NCBI RefSeq assembly: GCF_018320785.1
Contig: NC_054878.1
Span: forward strand, 45,503,429 to 45,567,428
Length of the DNA stretch: 64,000 bases
Origin: Cheilinus undulatus
Taxonomy: Eukaryota; Chordata; Actinopteri; Labriformes; Labridae
Reading direction: 5' to 3'
Shown: positions 1 to 10,966 of the stretch, piece by piece
Position numbering within the stretch: the first letter of the stretch is position 1
Layout: every line of letters begins with the position of its first letter
Made by a program: the position numbers and the translations under genes
Notes under the pieces: model-generated
Told to the model about the DNA's origin: nothing
Seen by the model: only the letters and a program-made list of their open reading frames with translations
Database searches by the model: none

Positions 1-1030
1 ATGTTAAATGGGTTATCAATAAGAAATAATATATTCTTTTTGCAAAGAAGCTTTAAAAAAGTTATTAAAACAAAATTATGCATGTGTCACTCAAACTAAG
101 GAATGACATTGTGGGACAACAGAAAGAAACTGTTATCCCTGATGACAAAACTGTTATCCTGAATGACAAAAAAAATAATTCTGCTTATTTAACAGGCAGT
201 TACTTAGCCACCTACAAAAAACTACAACCTTGATCTTCAACATTTTTGTGTCATCTTTCACATGAAGTTTGCCCATTTGAAATAAAACAACAGTATTTAT
301 GTGTTTTTAGTGTTGTCTGGTATGACACACAATTTTCTGACACATTGTACCAGTCACCGAAAAGGTCAAATTATCAATATTTTAAAGCGGTTTACTGACA
401 TTTTTCACAGTCATAAGGTTCTTAAGAAACTCCTTTTTGATATAACTTCCTGTCACATGACTACAAGAATTCCGTACGATGGAAATTTTATCCTGAATGT
501 TTGTTATCCTGAATAACACAGGCTAAAATCCCAAAGTTGGGACAAAAGTATTTCACACATTAAAATGAAATGGAGTATTCTCACAATATGTTTATACATA
601 CTTCTAAACAACCACACAATTATGCCCAATGGACAAATTTAAAGTTTTATTAAGATTTTAAATGTTTTTTGAGCAAGTTTGCACCTTGATTTTAGGTGCA
701 GACAGTTACTCCGAATGACATTTTGACAGTTTTGAGCTCCGTAAATCCTCAAATTTCTATTACTCATAATATATTCTACTAGTACTCATGAAAGAGGGTG
801 GAATCAAAATCATATTATGTACTTTTACACCAAAAGTATGTATTTCAATATTAAAAATATGCTTTGGACACCAAAATGAACACGTCACGTCATTGACCCA
901 AAGACACTTTTAAAGTGTTTATCTCTACATGAGTTTAATTAACACTGTCATTTTGCTGTTTGTTTTACTTTGTTATAGGGGTGTGACATTACCTGAACAA
1001 CCTGATTGGGAATCTATTCTCTTGTTCTTG

Positions 1031-2133
1031 CAGTGTTAATTTTGGCAGCTATTTTTAATTTTAGTCTTAGTTTTAGTCTTTAGTCATTTCTGTCCTTTTT
1101 AGTTGTAGTTTAGTTTAAGTCAACGAAAACTCAAAACATTTTAGTCTAGTTTTAGTCCATTAAAAGTCCTCACATTTAGTCTTTACTTTTAGTGCAAGCA
1201 TTTATTCTCTTGCCTAAGGCCGGCCACACACTACAGGATTTTAAACCTGATTTTAGGCAAGATTTGACCCCCCCGACAATTGTGGGGACATATACCGACT
1301 GGAGCCTCGTCACAAATGATTATTGTCTGAGTAGTCTGCATGTGTGTGGTGTCAACACAATTAATTTACTGCTCTAAATTGAGTCGTAGCCTCCCAGACC
1401 CTGAATCGTAAATATCAAGCATCACCAGATGGCTCATACGTACTTTCACACAACTGTACCTTAATTTCAGTCAGGATTTCGTCCTGAGTGTTACCCATTG
1501 TTTTATGATTTTTGCTGCTCCTGTAACAAATGCCAGGACAGCCTGTTGTGGAGAGACAGCAAGGTGGTATCAACAGACATCCGTGTTTTTTTTTTCTGAA
1601 GTCACGTGATCGCGCACTGTTGTAGGCAGGTCAGCAGGTGTGCGATCTCCAGTGATCTAACAATCTGGCTGAGTCATCTAGTGTGTGCATTCACAGGATT
1701 AAAGATGAAAAATCTTTGGAAATTATCTTGAAGTCTGTGGTCTCCCACGGTTCTAAAAATCATTTCAGATTAGAAAATTGTCTAGTGTGTGGCTGGCCCT
1801 AAATCAGGTTCCCAAAGCATGCTACCGTGTTTTATGCACCCTGCCAAACCTGGGGTCCCTGCTTTCTACAGCTGAGGGACAAAAGAAATACAGATGCACT
1901 GTTTTTTGACAGATTTACCCACAGTGGAGAAATGTCACAGTTTATAATGCCCGACAAAAATTACACTACATTTTAGTCTAGTTTTAGTCATCTTGATGAA
2001 AACTAAACTTAGTTTTTGTCAATTTTAGTCATCACAGATCTACTTTTGTTTGTATTAGTCTAGTTTTTTTCATGGAAAAAAGGCTGCCAACAAACATTTT
2101 TAGTCATAGTTTTAGTTGACAAAATTAACACTG
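1031..2133. mobile_element. hAT-like nonautonomous element (family 1, copy 1)
   Basis: The ends read CAGTGTTAATTTTG and AAAATTAACACTG, an inverted pair, around reiterated TTTAGTCTAGTTTTAGTC words. The same family recurs at 50378-50883 and 56709-57260. No clean target duplication is visible here. A second MITE (1218-1799) is inserted in it. Confidence 0.75.
1218..1799. mobile_element. Harbinger-like MITE nested in the hAT element
   Basis: The inverted ends GGCCGGCCACACACTA and TAGTGTGTGGCTGGCC are flanked by TAA on both sides (1215-1217 and 1800-1802). A 3-bp TWA target duplication is typical of PIF/Harbinger elements. No coding capacity is visible. Confidence 0.75.
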
Positions 2134-2139
2134 TTTTTG

Positions 2140-2400
2140 CCAATAAGGAAAGATCAGATTTTACTGTTCAGCTCCTCAGTATCTACTCAGAACTCAGTAC
2201 TTTAAGTACACTTTAAATGAAATCCTTGTTACTTTTACTTGAGTAGTTTTATAGATCAGTAATTTTACTTTTACCTAGCTACATTTTAACCAGAGTAACT
2301 GTACTTTTACTTGATTATAATAGTCATGTACCTTTTCCTTCCTGCTTTAGACATCACTCAGACTGGCAGCCTCCTAGTTCTTCCCAGCAGTTACATTTTT
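2140..2400. repeat. Interspersed repeat rich in TTTACTTGAGTA words
   Basis: The segment resembles a widespread fish repeat built on TACTTTTACTTGAGT words. Ends were not resolved. From here to 2880 nothing else is recognisable, and the missing exons of copy A are not present. Confidence 0.4.
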
Positions 2401-2990
2401 GAGGGGGTGCTTGTCGTTACATAGGCCTCGTCATAGCTACACTGAACTGTGGTTTAAGCCTTGACACGGATCCATGAACAAAGCTTAAGGAATCTGCAGA
2501 AGTGCATGTACAAAATGACTTGCTGACATCCAGTAATCCACAGCTTATATTTACACTTTTTTGGAGTTCACTTTTAGTTGCATTCTGTTTTCTATGGAAT
2601 TTTTACAGTCTTAGGTTTAGGATAATTTACTTCCTGCTTAGATAAAATCAGCTTTTATTTTCAAAGGAATAAGGAACTTCTGTTAAATTTAAGATTAGAA
2701 TATTAGCTTAACCATGAAAAAAGAGGCAAAAATTGAACAGTAAATTAAATACTGAAGTGTTTGAAAAACTAAAGACAGCTTAGTGGACAAGTCATTAGTC
2801 TTCTGTGCTTTAGGTTATCAAACTGAAGTGAGACATTCAAAGGAGCAGTGGTGGACTTTTTTCTACATCACTGTTAGGACAGGAAGTCATTTTGGTGAGT
2901 AGCCTCCAGCTGCTGCCCCATTATCCTTGACTATGGTGTGAATTACAATTGAAGTAAAATACTTTAAACTCATTACATTGCTATCCTTAC

Positions 2991-5900
2991 CCAGCTCAGT
3001 CGCTGCTACTCTGATGTTATGGATCATCTGCAGAGTATCTCGTGGCATCACAGATATATCAAAAGGATCAAACACACAAACCAGCACGTGCACTTTGTCG
3101 TTGTCAGTTGGATTTTGGTTGTATAATGGATCATCAGCTGCTATTTCAGTTTCAGGCTTGAACTGGAAAACACATTTGTAATTCAGTTAAAGCAGAAATG
3201 TATTACAACTAACAGATGTTAATGTTAATCATTACAACAAGACACTTTGTTTGAGGGATAGAAAACAGAGAAGGTTCCAGATACTCTACCCTGTAACCAT
3301 CCTTCACATGTCCCTTCAAAGCCAGTTTGACATCATTCTCAAGGATGCCACCGTTGTAGCTCAGGCCCATCGTGTCATTGAGAACAAACGGGTAAAATGA
3401 GCCGTCTTGTTTTTGGAGCCTGTAGGTTTTGTACTGTTAAGGGCAAAGGGAGAACAGTGCTATTTAGTGGTGTAAAGGTAAACTGATTTTAACTGGAAAA
3501 ATGGGACACAAAAAAAAGAGCCTGACAAAACACAACAGGATAGAGAAAATACTACGCAGTCAAGGGGATACGAAAAGAGAGCTCATTTCCTACAAGAGAA
3601 AGGAAGAGAGTGAGAATGAGGTAGTTTTCACTACATATCATATTAATGTCTTAATACACTTTGTCCACTATTTTCGTATCCCTAACCCCCCAAAAACACA
3701 TCACACCCTTGAACCTTGTACAATGAGTCTGTGTGTTTTATTTGTATTCATTTCTTTTTTCTTTTGCCAAATTTATACAATGTGGCAAATTGTTTTGTAT
3801 TCTGTCACTCCTTTAAAATCCTTCTGGATCAATCCAACCTGACAGAGAGCTTCATAAAGCACATGCTGAGCCAAAATGGAGAGACGGAGAGCAACTTTTC
3901 AATTCTGTCTCTGTTACGTGGCTGTGAGTACAAACTCACACTCTGGCTACATCTGTTATAATCTTAAAACAAAAAAAAAGGAAATTTGTATTTGGTACGT
4001 TATTTCTTTGTTGTAACAATGCTTCCTGGCTATACATTTTATACCATTGGAAAGCCTGTTTATTAACCTTTTAAATGATGCCACATTTGTAAGGAATATG
4101 CATTTGTGGGATGAGCAGCAGAGCTGAGTATATGGGTTGTGCCCATGAAAAATGTACCAGATCTTCTCTGCCAATGCCAAACAGCTGATTCTGCCATTGA
4201 CTCTTGTGTGGTGTTTGGTGGATTGGATGACTGAAGCTTGAAGAAACAAGACATACTGACAATTTAACAATTAATTTATTTACCAAACAGGAGCCTCAGT
4301 AGCGTGTAGAAGAACCATACACAGCCACAATGGCCTGACACCTCCTAATGCTGGTCACCAGCCTGGTCACACACTGCTGTGGGATGGCATCCCATTCAGT
4401 GTTGCGGTGAAGCGTGTGTGCTTTGCTTTTAAGCTTTTCAAAGTAAAAAAAAAAAAAAAACATCTGATTTGGGGGGTTTTCAGTTGGCAACAAGAATGAA
4501 ATTTCCATGTTGTGACCAGTGGGGTCAATCTGTTTATCATGATCCAAGATATTTCTTTTTAAATTCATCAGTATTCAGAGATAACGTACTTTTACCAACG
4601 TTAAAGAATTAATTTTTTGAGAAAACATTAGGGGCTTAGACCCCACAAGCCCCCCCATGGCTCCATGTCTGACTGATGAACTCATCCACCACACAAAATT
4701 TACTCCCCATATCAGCACAGTGTCAGAAACGTAGGGTTATAAACACATTAGAAAATAATTATTACAGACGTATTCCAAGAGCACCTGCAGCAGTTTTTAA
4801 CGAGAATTATTCTGTTAGCTCTACTAAAAGAACCAAGTTAGAGGGCTGCATTAGGATCAGGTCTGAATTTAATTTTTGCTTGCACTAAAACTGTTTAAGT
4901 TAATAAACAGGGCACAGTGTAATAATTAATTCATTAAATGTGCACAGCTTTAACGCTCTTCATAGCGCTGCAGACATACAGTATAAGCATCTCCACTGCT
5001 CTGAAGTGCCCCATGACACACAAGAAGGGACTGGTGTAGAGATAACTGAGCCATAATACTGTTACTTGAGGGGAAATATCAAAATTGGCCTCTTTTCACA
5101 AAGCGTTTTATTTACAGACAAGGACAGAGACAGAAGGGGGCAAACAGAATAAAAACAAACTCTGTAGAAGCTCACTGATGTACACTGTGCTTTTTGGCAC
5201 TCGCGAACAATGATCAGGAAAATAATTCCACCTAAGGCTTAAAAAACAAATGATGCGGCGCGCCGGCAGTCGAGTGGTTAAGGCGCACGCCATATATACG
5301 CAGGCGACCCGGGTTCAAATCCGGCCTGTGGCACTATTTCCTGCATGTCACTCCCTGCTCTCTCCCCTGTTTCCGACTCTATCCACTGTCCTATCAAATA
5401 AAGGCAAAAAGGCCAAAAATAAATTTTAAAAAACCCCAAAAACAAACGATGTGTACATAAAGTCTGTAAATATGACCCTGACATTACTCTTATTAATATA
5501 ACCAGGGTTAAATTAGTTCAGGCTGCTCACTGTTATGACTGATGTGGATGTGAGAGTTTTCTTTCATGCTCCATTCAGTGAGAAAACTTTGACGAGAACA
5601 GTGAAAAGCCGTATTTTTCAAGGGCAGTGCTTATGTGAACACAATATTATAATTTCTTAACCTGAACGCAGCTTCTGTCATTATGTGTTTAGGAGGAATT
5701 GGACGCGTATGTTATGGGTGCAGGTGGGAGGGAGAGATGACACACGCTGCATAGGCAGGTGTTAATGATCAGGAAATCAGGGGGAACGGGCAGGTAGGGA
5801 ATTAGCTGTCTGACGCAGGGCTCTATCTCTACATCCTGTCCGTTGAGTGCTGTGTAAACTCAACATCTTGCTGGGCTCCCATTGTGCGTGTGCCGGGGGA

Positions 5901-7962
5901 GAGGGAGACAGAGAGCGACAAGATGAGGGTAGACTGTTTCACGAACAAGGGGCGCAGAGGTTAGAGGAGTGCAGGAGTTGATTTTCTCCTGCTCACCTCC
6001 GTGTATACATAAATGCTTTTGCGCCGCGAGTGTCTGAAGCTGTCACCTCTCCCTCCCACTTTCTTTTGCAAAGAGAAGACCTGCCGTACTCGACCTCTGA
6101 TTGACGGCCCGTATTGACTCAAAACAGGACGCTGCATTTAAATGCATAAAGGGGAAACACTGCCATTCTTCAACCAGCATTTGTCTCAAGTCAGCCAACA
6201 TGTGTTGGTCACTCTGGCACGAACAGCACACCCGAGCTGATCCCACAAGTGTTCAGTGGGGTTGGTCATGACTGCTGGCAGGCCATTCCATCCGCTCCAC
6301 TCCCAAATTCTGGAGGTAGTCTCTGATAAACCCCGCTCTGTGGGGGCGAGTGTTGTCATCTTGGGGGATAGAGTTCTTGCTGACAGGGTGAGAAAACAGT
6401 ATTCTTGTCGTCTTCTTGGGACGCCCACTTCGCGGTCTGTCTCTGACATTCCCCATTATATGGAACTTGGCTTTCAGTTTGGAGATGGTGCTAGGGTTCA
6501 CTCCAAACAATGCCGCAACTTGGTTTTGCAGAACACCAGCTTGAAGTTGTCCAACCGATGGACCCTATCCAGATCAGTCAAACATTTTTCATGGGCGCAA
6601 CCCACATACTCAGCTCTGCTGCTCATCTCACAAATGCATGTTCCCTGCAAATGTGGCATCATTTAAAAGGTTAATAAACAGGCTTTTCATCAGTATAAGA
6701 TTTATTACCAAGAAGCATTGTTACAACAAAGAAATAATGTACAAAACACAAATTTCCTTACTTTTTGTTCTAAGTTTATATATACTATGGTTGATATCCA
6801 CATAATACATGGACAAATCATGGATGTAGTTGTGGGAAAGCGTCAGCTTAAGTCAGAACTGGGCCACATTTATTTTTAAATCAAGAGCATAGAGCCATAC
6901 CAAAAGCTTTAGCATTACAACAGGCATCCCAGATAGTTGCAGTCAGCCATATAGTAGGTTTTGAGGAAACTCTTGTCACTGTCCCGGCTTCACTCATACA
7001 GAGTGAGCACTGAGGTTGTGCACAACCATCAAACCATATAGTGTGAGCACATAAATTGCACTGTGTAAGACTGGCCTAAATAGGTTTATCTATGGAACAG
7101 CTATAGTGTAGAAATAAAAACATGTAAAACGTAAGTAAAGTTCAAATGAATTTACAAAAACAACGTATTTAATGGGTATCAAATAGAAGAGTTTAGAGTA
7201 AATTTTGCAGCTGATTAATTAAAAAAATATTCTGGCTGATCTGATGCTCTGTGACTTATGTGGTCCCATCTGTCATTATCAACAGTAACTGCCCACTTTT
7301 TTAACAGAATGTTGACTTCACTAATAGCACCCAAAAGCGGTAGTTCTGGTTACACCCTAGTATTGAGGATAATGTAGTACTGTTGACTAAGATCACAAAT
7401 GAACACATTTTTTTCTTTAAAGTCAATAATATATTTTTTGTCTTATTTTTAGAGGTTAGCAGAGAATATGACTCAAAAGTTTCATCTAAACAGTCAAAAG
7501 CTTTCATACCTTTGAGGTGAAACATCCAGAAATTGAATGGGATGTCATGGCCTGTGCGTACATTCGACCATGTAAGACACTTTGGACAGAGTTGATGAAA
7601 CTGGTTTTTCCAGCTCCAGCCGGGCCATACAGAAGAATCCTGATGATCTGTCCTTCATTATTGGGTCTGTAGTCCTTCACAGACTGCAGGACACCAGCTT
7701 TGTCTCTGTTTAGGACAGGAAAGAGAGAATAAACTGAACCCTGATGTCATTCAAAATACAAAAATAAGGGGAAATATTTTCATACACTTACCTCCAATTT
7801 ATTTCCCTCCATGGTCTGTCAAGAACTGAGAAAGTCCACATAAGACAAGAGATTATCCCCATGCACTGTGACACAAGTTGCAATTTCCCATGACAGTGAA
7901 CTGTGAGTTCGAAAAACATTCTTACATGGAGTTTCTTCAGGTTTGGATGGTGTTCCTCCCAT
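2991..7962 (-). CDS. ifi44l: IFI44-like GTPase gene, copy A (3' end outside or lost)
   Basis: Interferon-induced protein 44-like GTPase, a cytoplasmic protein of the interferon response. I see five coding exons on the minus strand: 7926-7962, 7792-7825, 7510-7705, 3290-3433 and 2991-3162, all with AG/GT borders and phases that join without a stop. They give about 194 residues: MGGTPSK start, PWREI motif, P-loop GPAGAGKT (about 51-58), DTMG switch (about 109-112) and the [11 protein letters not shown] strand. The start is chosen at MGG because exon 2 reads PWREINW only in that frame. The 101-nt and 186-nt last exons found in copies B and C are not seen in bases 1-2990, so they lie left of the window or are lost. 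A Tc1 element fills intron 3. Family assignment is firm; completeness is unknown. Confidence 0.85.
4397..6162. mobile_element. hAT-like element inserted in the Tc1 transposase
   Basis: The ends CAGTGTTGCGG and GGGAAACACTG are inverted, with a 5-bp direct duplication CCATT on each side (4392-4396 and 6163-6167). Removing it together with one CCATT rejoins the Tc1 codons for EEWDA, which proves an insertion. No transposase is seen inside, but a SINE is present at 5256-5437. Confidence 0.75.
5256..5437 (+). repeat. tRNA-derived SINE
   Basis: A tRNA-like head (TGGTTAAGGC region and B box GGTTCAAATCC at 5312-5322) is followed by a body common to fish SINEs and an A-rich tail. A 14-bp target duplication with one mismatch flanks it (5242-5255 and 5438-5451). 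Related copies lie near 24310, 40414, 56484 and 59567. Confidence 0.82.
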
Positions 7963-8065
7963 ATCTGAGAATAAAACTTCCCCAGTTAAAGTCTCAATTC
8001 AGCTTATTTCATGGAGAAATAAACATGTTTTTGAGGATGAATACAGGAAAAACTTCTTACCTGAA

Positions 8066-8124
8066 TTGTTTCTCCGGAGAAATGAGTCTCAGAGCAAACA
8101 GATCATGTTGCATAAGCAGAGTAG
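8066..8124 (-). promoter_or_regulatory. Copy A core promoter and non-coding first exon
   Basis: On the minus strand a non-coding exon ends at a GTAAG donor (cttac at 8057-8061 on the plus strand). The next exon opens at an AG two bases before the MGG start codon. Upstream lies a TTATGCAA-like element at the position of the TATA box in copy C. Exon borders are inferred by alignment with copies B and C; the transcription start is not directly visible. Confidence 0.5.
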
Positions 8125-8144
8125 TTCACTTTCACTTTCGTTTT
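8125..8144 (-). promoter_or_regulatory. ISRE-like element, copy A promoter
   Basis: The minus strand reads AAAACGAAAGTGAAAGTGAA, a GAAA repeat that fits the ISRE/IRF-binding consensus GAAANNGAAA. It sits just upstream of the non-coding first exon, as in copies B and C. An L2 LINE fragment begins directly on its upstream side. Confidence 0.8.
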
Positions 8145-8385
8145 CAGCTCCCACCCTCTGGAACACTCTTCCTGCAGACATTCGTAGCGCTCCGTCTCTG
8201 GACATTTTCAAAAAACGTCTCAAGCACCACCTGTTCACCACAGCCTACAGTCTTCACTAAACCACCCCTCACACTCATCCTACCCCTCACATAGTTTGTC
8301 CATGTCTATGTGTTCCTGTAAAGCGTCCTTGGGTTTCTTGAAAGGCGCTATATAAATTCAAGATATTATTATTATTATTATTTTA
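8145..8385 (+). mobile_element. 5'-truncated L2-type LINE 3' end
   Basis: It codes the C-terminal LINE peptide APTLWNTLPADIRSAPSLD, then the L2-type 3' tail (AAAGCGTCCTTGGG, AAAGGCGCTATATAAA) and an ATT microsatellite. It is nearly identical to the end of the LINE at 59700-60380. It landed immediately upstream of the ISRE of copy A. The open frame before it (7878-8144) is not LINE. Confidence 0.8.
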
Positions 8386-8392
8386 GTCTTTT

Positions 8393-9600
8393 TTTTTTCT
8401 TTCTTCAAAGTTATCAGTTGGAAAATCACCCAGCCCCACATTTTTGACAGCACAGTGCCTTCCTTTACATCTGTGCCCATGCCAATAGAAAATCCAGCTG
8501 CAGTTTTGTTTTTGGACATTTTATCATTACTTTCTTGTTAGAACTGAGAACTTCAAGCCGCAGCTGATAGCAAACAAGAATAAACTGAATCTAAAACTAC
8601 AAGACTTAAATGAAAATGCAGAAATGCAGGTCTCGTCATTGGTGTAAAAACATACACCAGTTCTTTTAAGGCTAATATAAACTAAAAGCACAACAGAAAT
8701 GTGCATCACATTCCCTTCAACTGACGGCTAAAGGCAAAAAAAGACTTTGTCTGCGTAATAGGCACTCGTCTCACTCCTCAAATGCTTCAGGACAGTTTTC
8801 TTCTTTAGCTGCTCGGATGAATGCTGAAATGTGCCCCCAAGCTTTGTAGCATAACTTCCACGAATATTTGAGGAAGTTTATGTACAGAAGTACAGGAACT
8901 GACTGAGGAAGCAGAGCATATCCTCTTGCTTTTTTATTAAAGCACAATAAAGCATTACACTGACACCAGAACCTCAGAACAGAGAGTTAAATCCTGTATA
9001 TCCTGAAATAGTAACCTTTACTTAACTGCTGAAGGCAACAGACCTTTACTTGAAGGAGGCTTACTATTTTAAGGCAGACCTTTATTTCAGATCCATCTGA
9101 AAAGTATTGTTAAATGTATGTATAAAGCAAAGGGGTTACTGGTAGCTGTGGTTTCAGTCAGGAGTTTCTTTCAAATAGTTCTTTTTGCTTAGGAAGGTCA
9201 CTATAACTGAGTGAAATGACACAGAAGTGTTTTAGTGTTAGCAATGATTAGGGCTGTTTGAATTCTGATGATAAGGAAAGAAGTTTCATTGCTTCCTTTA
9301 TTATTTCCTGTGGAAGTCGGAACAGTGGACTGTCCTTTACCAAAAGAGAGAACAACAGATGACCCACAATTCTTTGTTTATTTAAAGTAACCCGCCTGTT
9401 GACGTCCATTAAAACAAGCGATCAATGTGACTAGCACGTTACCGTCACTAAATCAATTATTAACATTAACAAGATGTGTAATTTATTCAACGCTATTAAA
9501 TAATGCTTGACCATATGACTTAGCGGAGAAGAACACAGGCAAGGGGTGAAGGAGACAGACATGAGGTCGGTGATGGCATCTGCTATAGAGGAGACCAGTG
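8393..9600. other. Spacer upstream of copy A, paralogous to copy B and C upstream DNA
   Basis: Bases 8393-8680 align by eye with 38085-38320 upstream of copy C, and about 8940-9150 with 20883-21100 upstream of copy B. This shows that the tandem duplications carried flanking DNA. No gene is seen. Confidence 0.55.
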
Positions 9601-9676
9601 ATGACATCAGGTAGGATTCACATAAACATTAAGAAAAGAAAAAAAACAAAACAAAAGAAAACCAGGAGCACAAGGG

Positions 9677-10182
9677 ATGGACAGACTTAATGGATTTCCA
9701 CTAGTAAAGAAAATTTCACTCAAATACAAAGCAGCCACTCCATCTAGTTCCCCTGTGGAGAGACTGTATAGCCTGGGGAAGCTCGTTTTTACTCCAGAGA
9801 GGAACAGGCTCTCTGACCAGAAGTTTGAAAAGCTTTTACTTTTAAGATACAATCACTGGTTTAAGGGCTAAGATGGTCACAGTAGATGACTGGGTTGGCT
9901 GGGTGGATGAATGAATCCATCCATGCATGGATGCATAAATATTAAAAATTGTGTGCAAGTACCTGTCTATGCAGTTCTACTCTATGCAACTGGCTTGTGA
10001 AACCTGCTAGGAAAAAAAATCCAAATTTTTAGACATATTTAAACTTAAAGAAAAAAAAAGAGTAATAAAGTAAGTAGTTACCTTCCTGGTGGAGTAATTC
10101 AGTTACTAACTCACTTACTTTTAGGGAGAAGTAACTAGTAACTATTACTAATTACTTTTTAAAAGTAACATGCCCAACACTG
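9677..10182 (+). pseudogene. hAT transposase C-terminus and 3' end
   Basis: Residues ATPSSSPVERLYSLG and RNRLSDQKFEKLLLLRYN form the hAT dimerisation domain. It is followed at 10060-10182 by the characteristic terminal region ending GCCCAACACTG. The rest of the transposase is missing, so this is a 5'-truncated fossil. Confidence 0.75.
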
Positions 10183-10966
10183 CTTGCCAACTATGTTTTT
10201 TTTCTGTTTTCTTATTAGTGGAGTAGTAATGTTGGATGTCCCTTCCCGGACCAGCCCCCAGGGTAACAAAAACTATACTCATCTGCCAGTAAGAAAACAG
10301 ATAAATACACAGTAATGTAGGGCTGAAACGATTCTCGAATTATTCGGGTGATTTGAATCAAAAGATTCCTTGAGGCAAATTATCTGCCTCGAGGCTTAGC
10401 TTAAATCAGTCCTCTATCTGTATATGCCCATGCTGCAGCCTGGACATCGCACGCTGTGTATTGCACGGCGTGCTGTGTTTCTATTTGTGTGGCACAATGT
10501 ACTTGTTTTCGCTGTCATAGACATTACATACCTATATTATGTCGTATTCACTGTTACTGTAACGTAACAGGCATAATACGAGGCTTGAAAATCACAGAGG
10601 AAGAGAAGTTGATGCAGTGATGTTGCCAGGCATGCGTCCTGCCTTTTTACACATCCACTGGTTGCGGCTTTATGGATTATATGGCACTATGTCTGCATGG
10701 GTAAACCTACACAGATCTTGGAGTTGATGTCGCCTTGACTTGCTAGAGTGAGACCAGGGAGTTAAGGGAATTTCATAAACTTCTCTGACTGACCCAACAG
10801 TTTCACCGTCAGGCTTCACGATTTAAGTCTTGTTTTGGTGCCCCCCCCATCCCCTCTCCCTCGCGCAGTCATGTTATACATTTAATTCTAAATTATTTAA
10901 ATTGAGTGCACTGACGTCTTGATTACAGGGTATTTTTCAAAACATTTCAGCATCCTGAATAATTTA

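Larger units (their letters stand above)
3959..6778 (-). mobile_element. Tc1/mariner element with a nested hAT-like insert
   Basis: Inverted arms of roughly 200 bases start at 3959 and end at 6778, flanked by TA. The minus strand encodes broken Tc1 transposase: an HTH-like part (FGVNPSTISKLK, about 6400-6510), the catalytic DDNTRPHRAG block (about 6330), and the C-terminal WDAIPQQCVTRLV block (about 4300-4400). It has frame breaks and an internal deletion. It sits in intron 3 of IFI44-like copy A. Confidence 0.8.

Noticed and set aside
5262..5335. A tRNA gene
   Set aside because: The tRNA-like head is followed by a shared body and A-rich tail with target duplications, and related copies occur elsewhere. 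It is a SINE, and its stems do not fold as a normal tRNA.
7878..8294. A 138-residue plus-strand gene
   Set aside because: It spans the antisense of IFI44-like copy A exons and promoter and then runs into a LINE end. It is a chance join.
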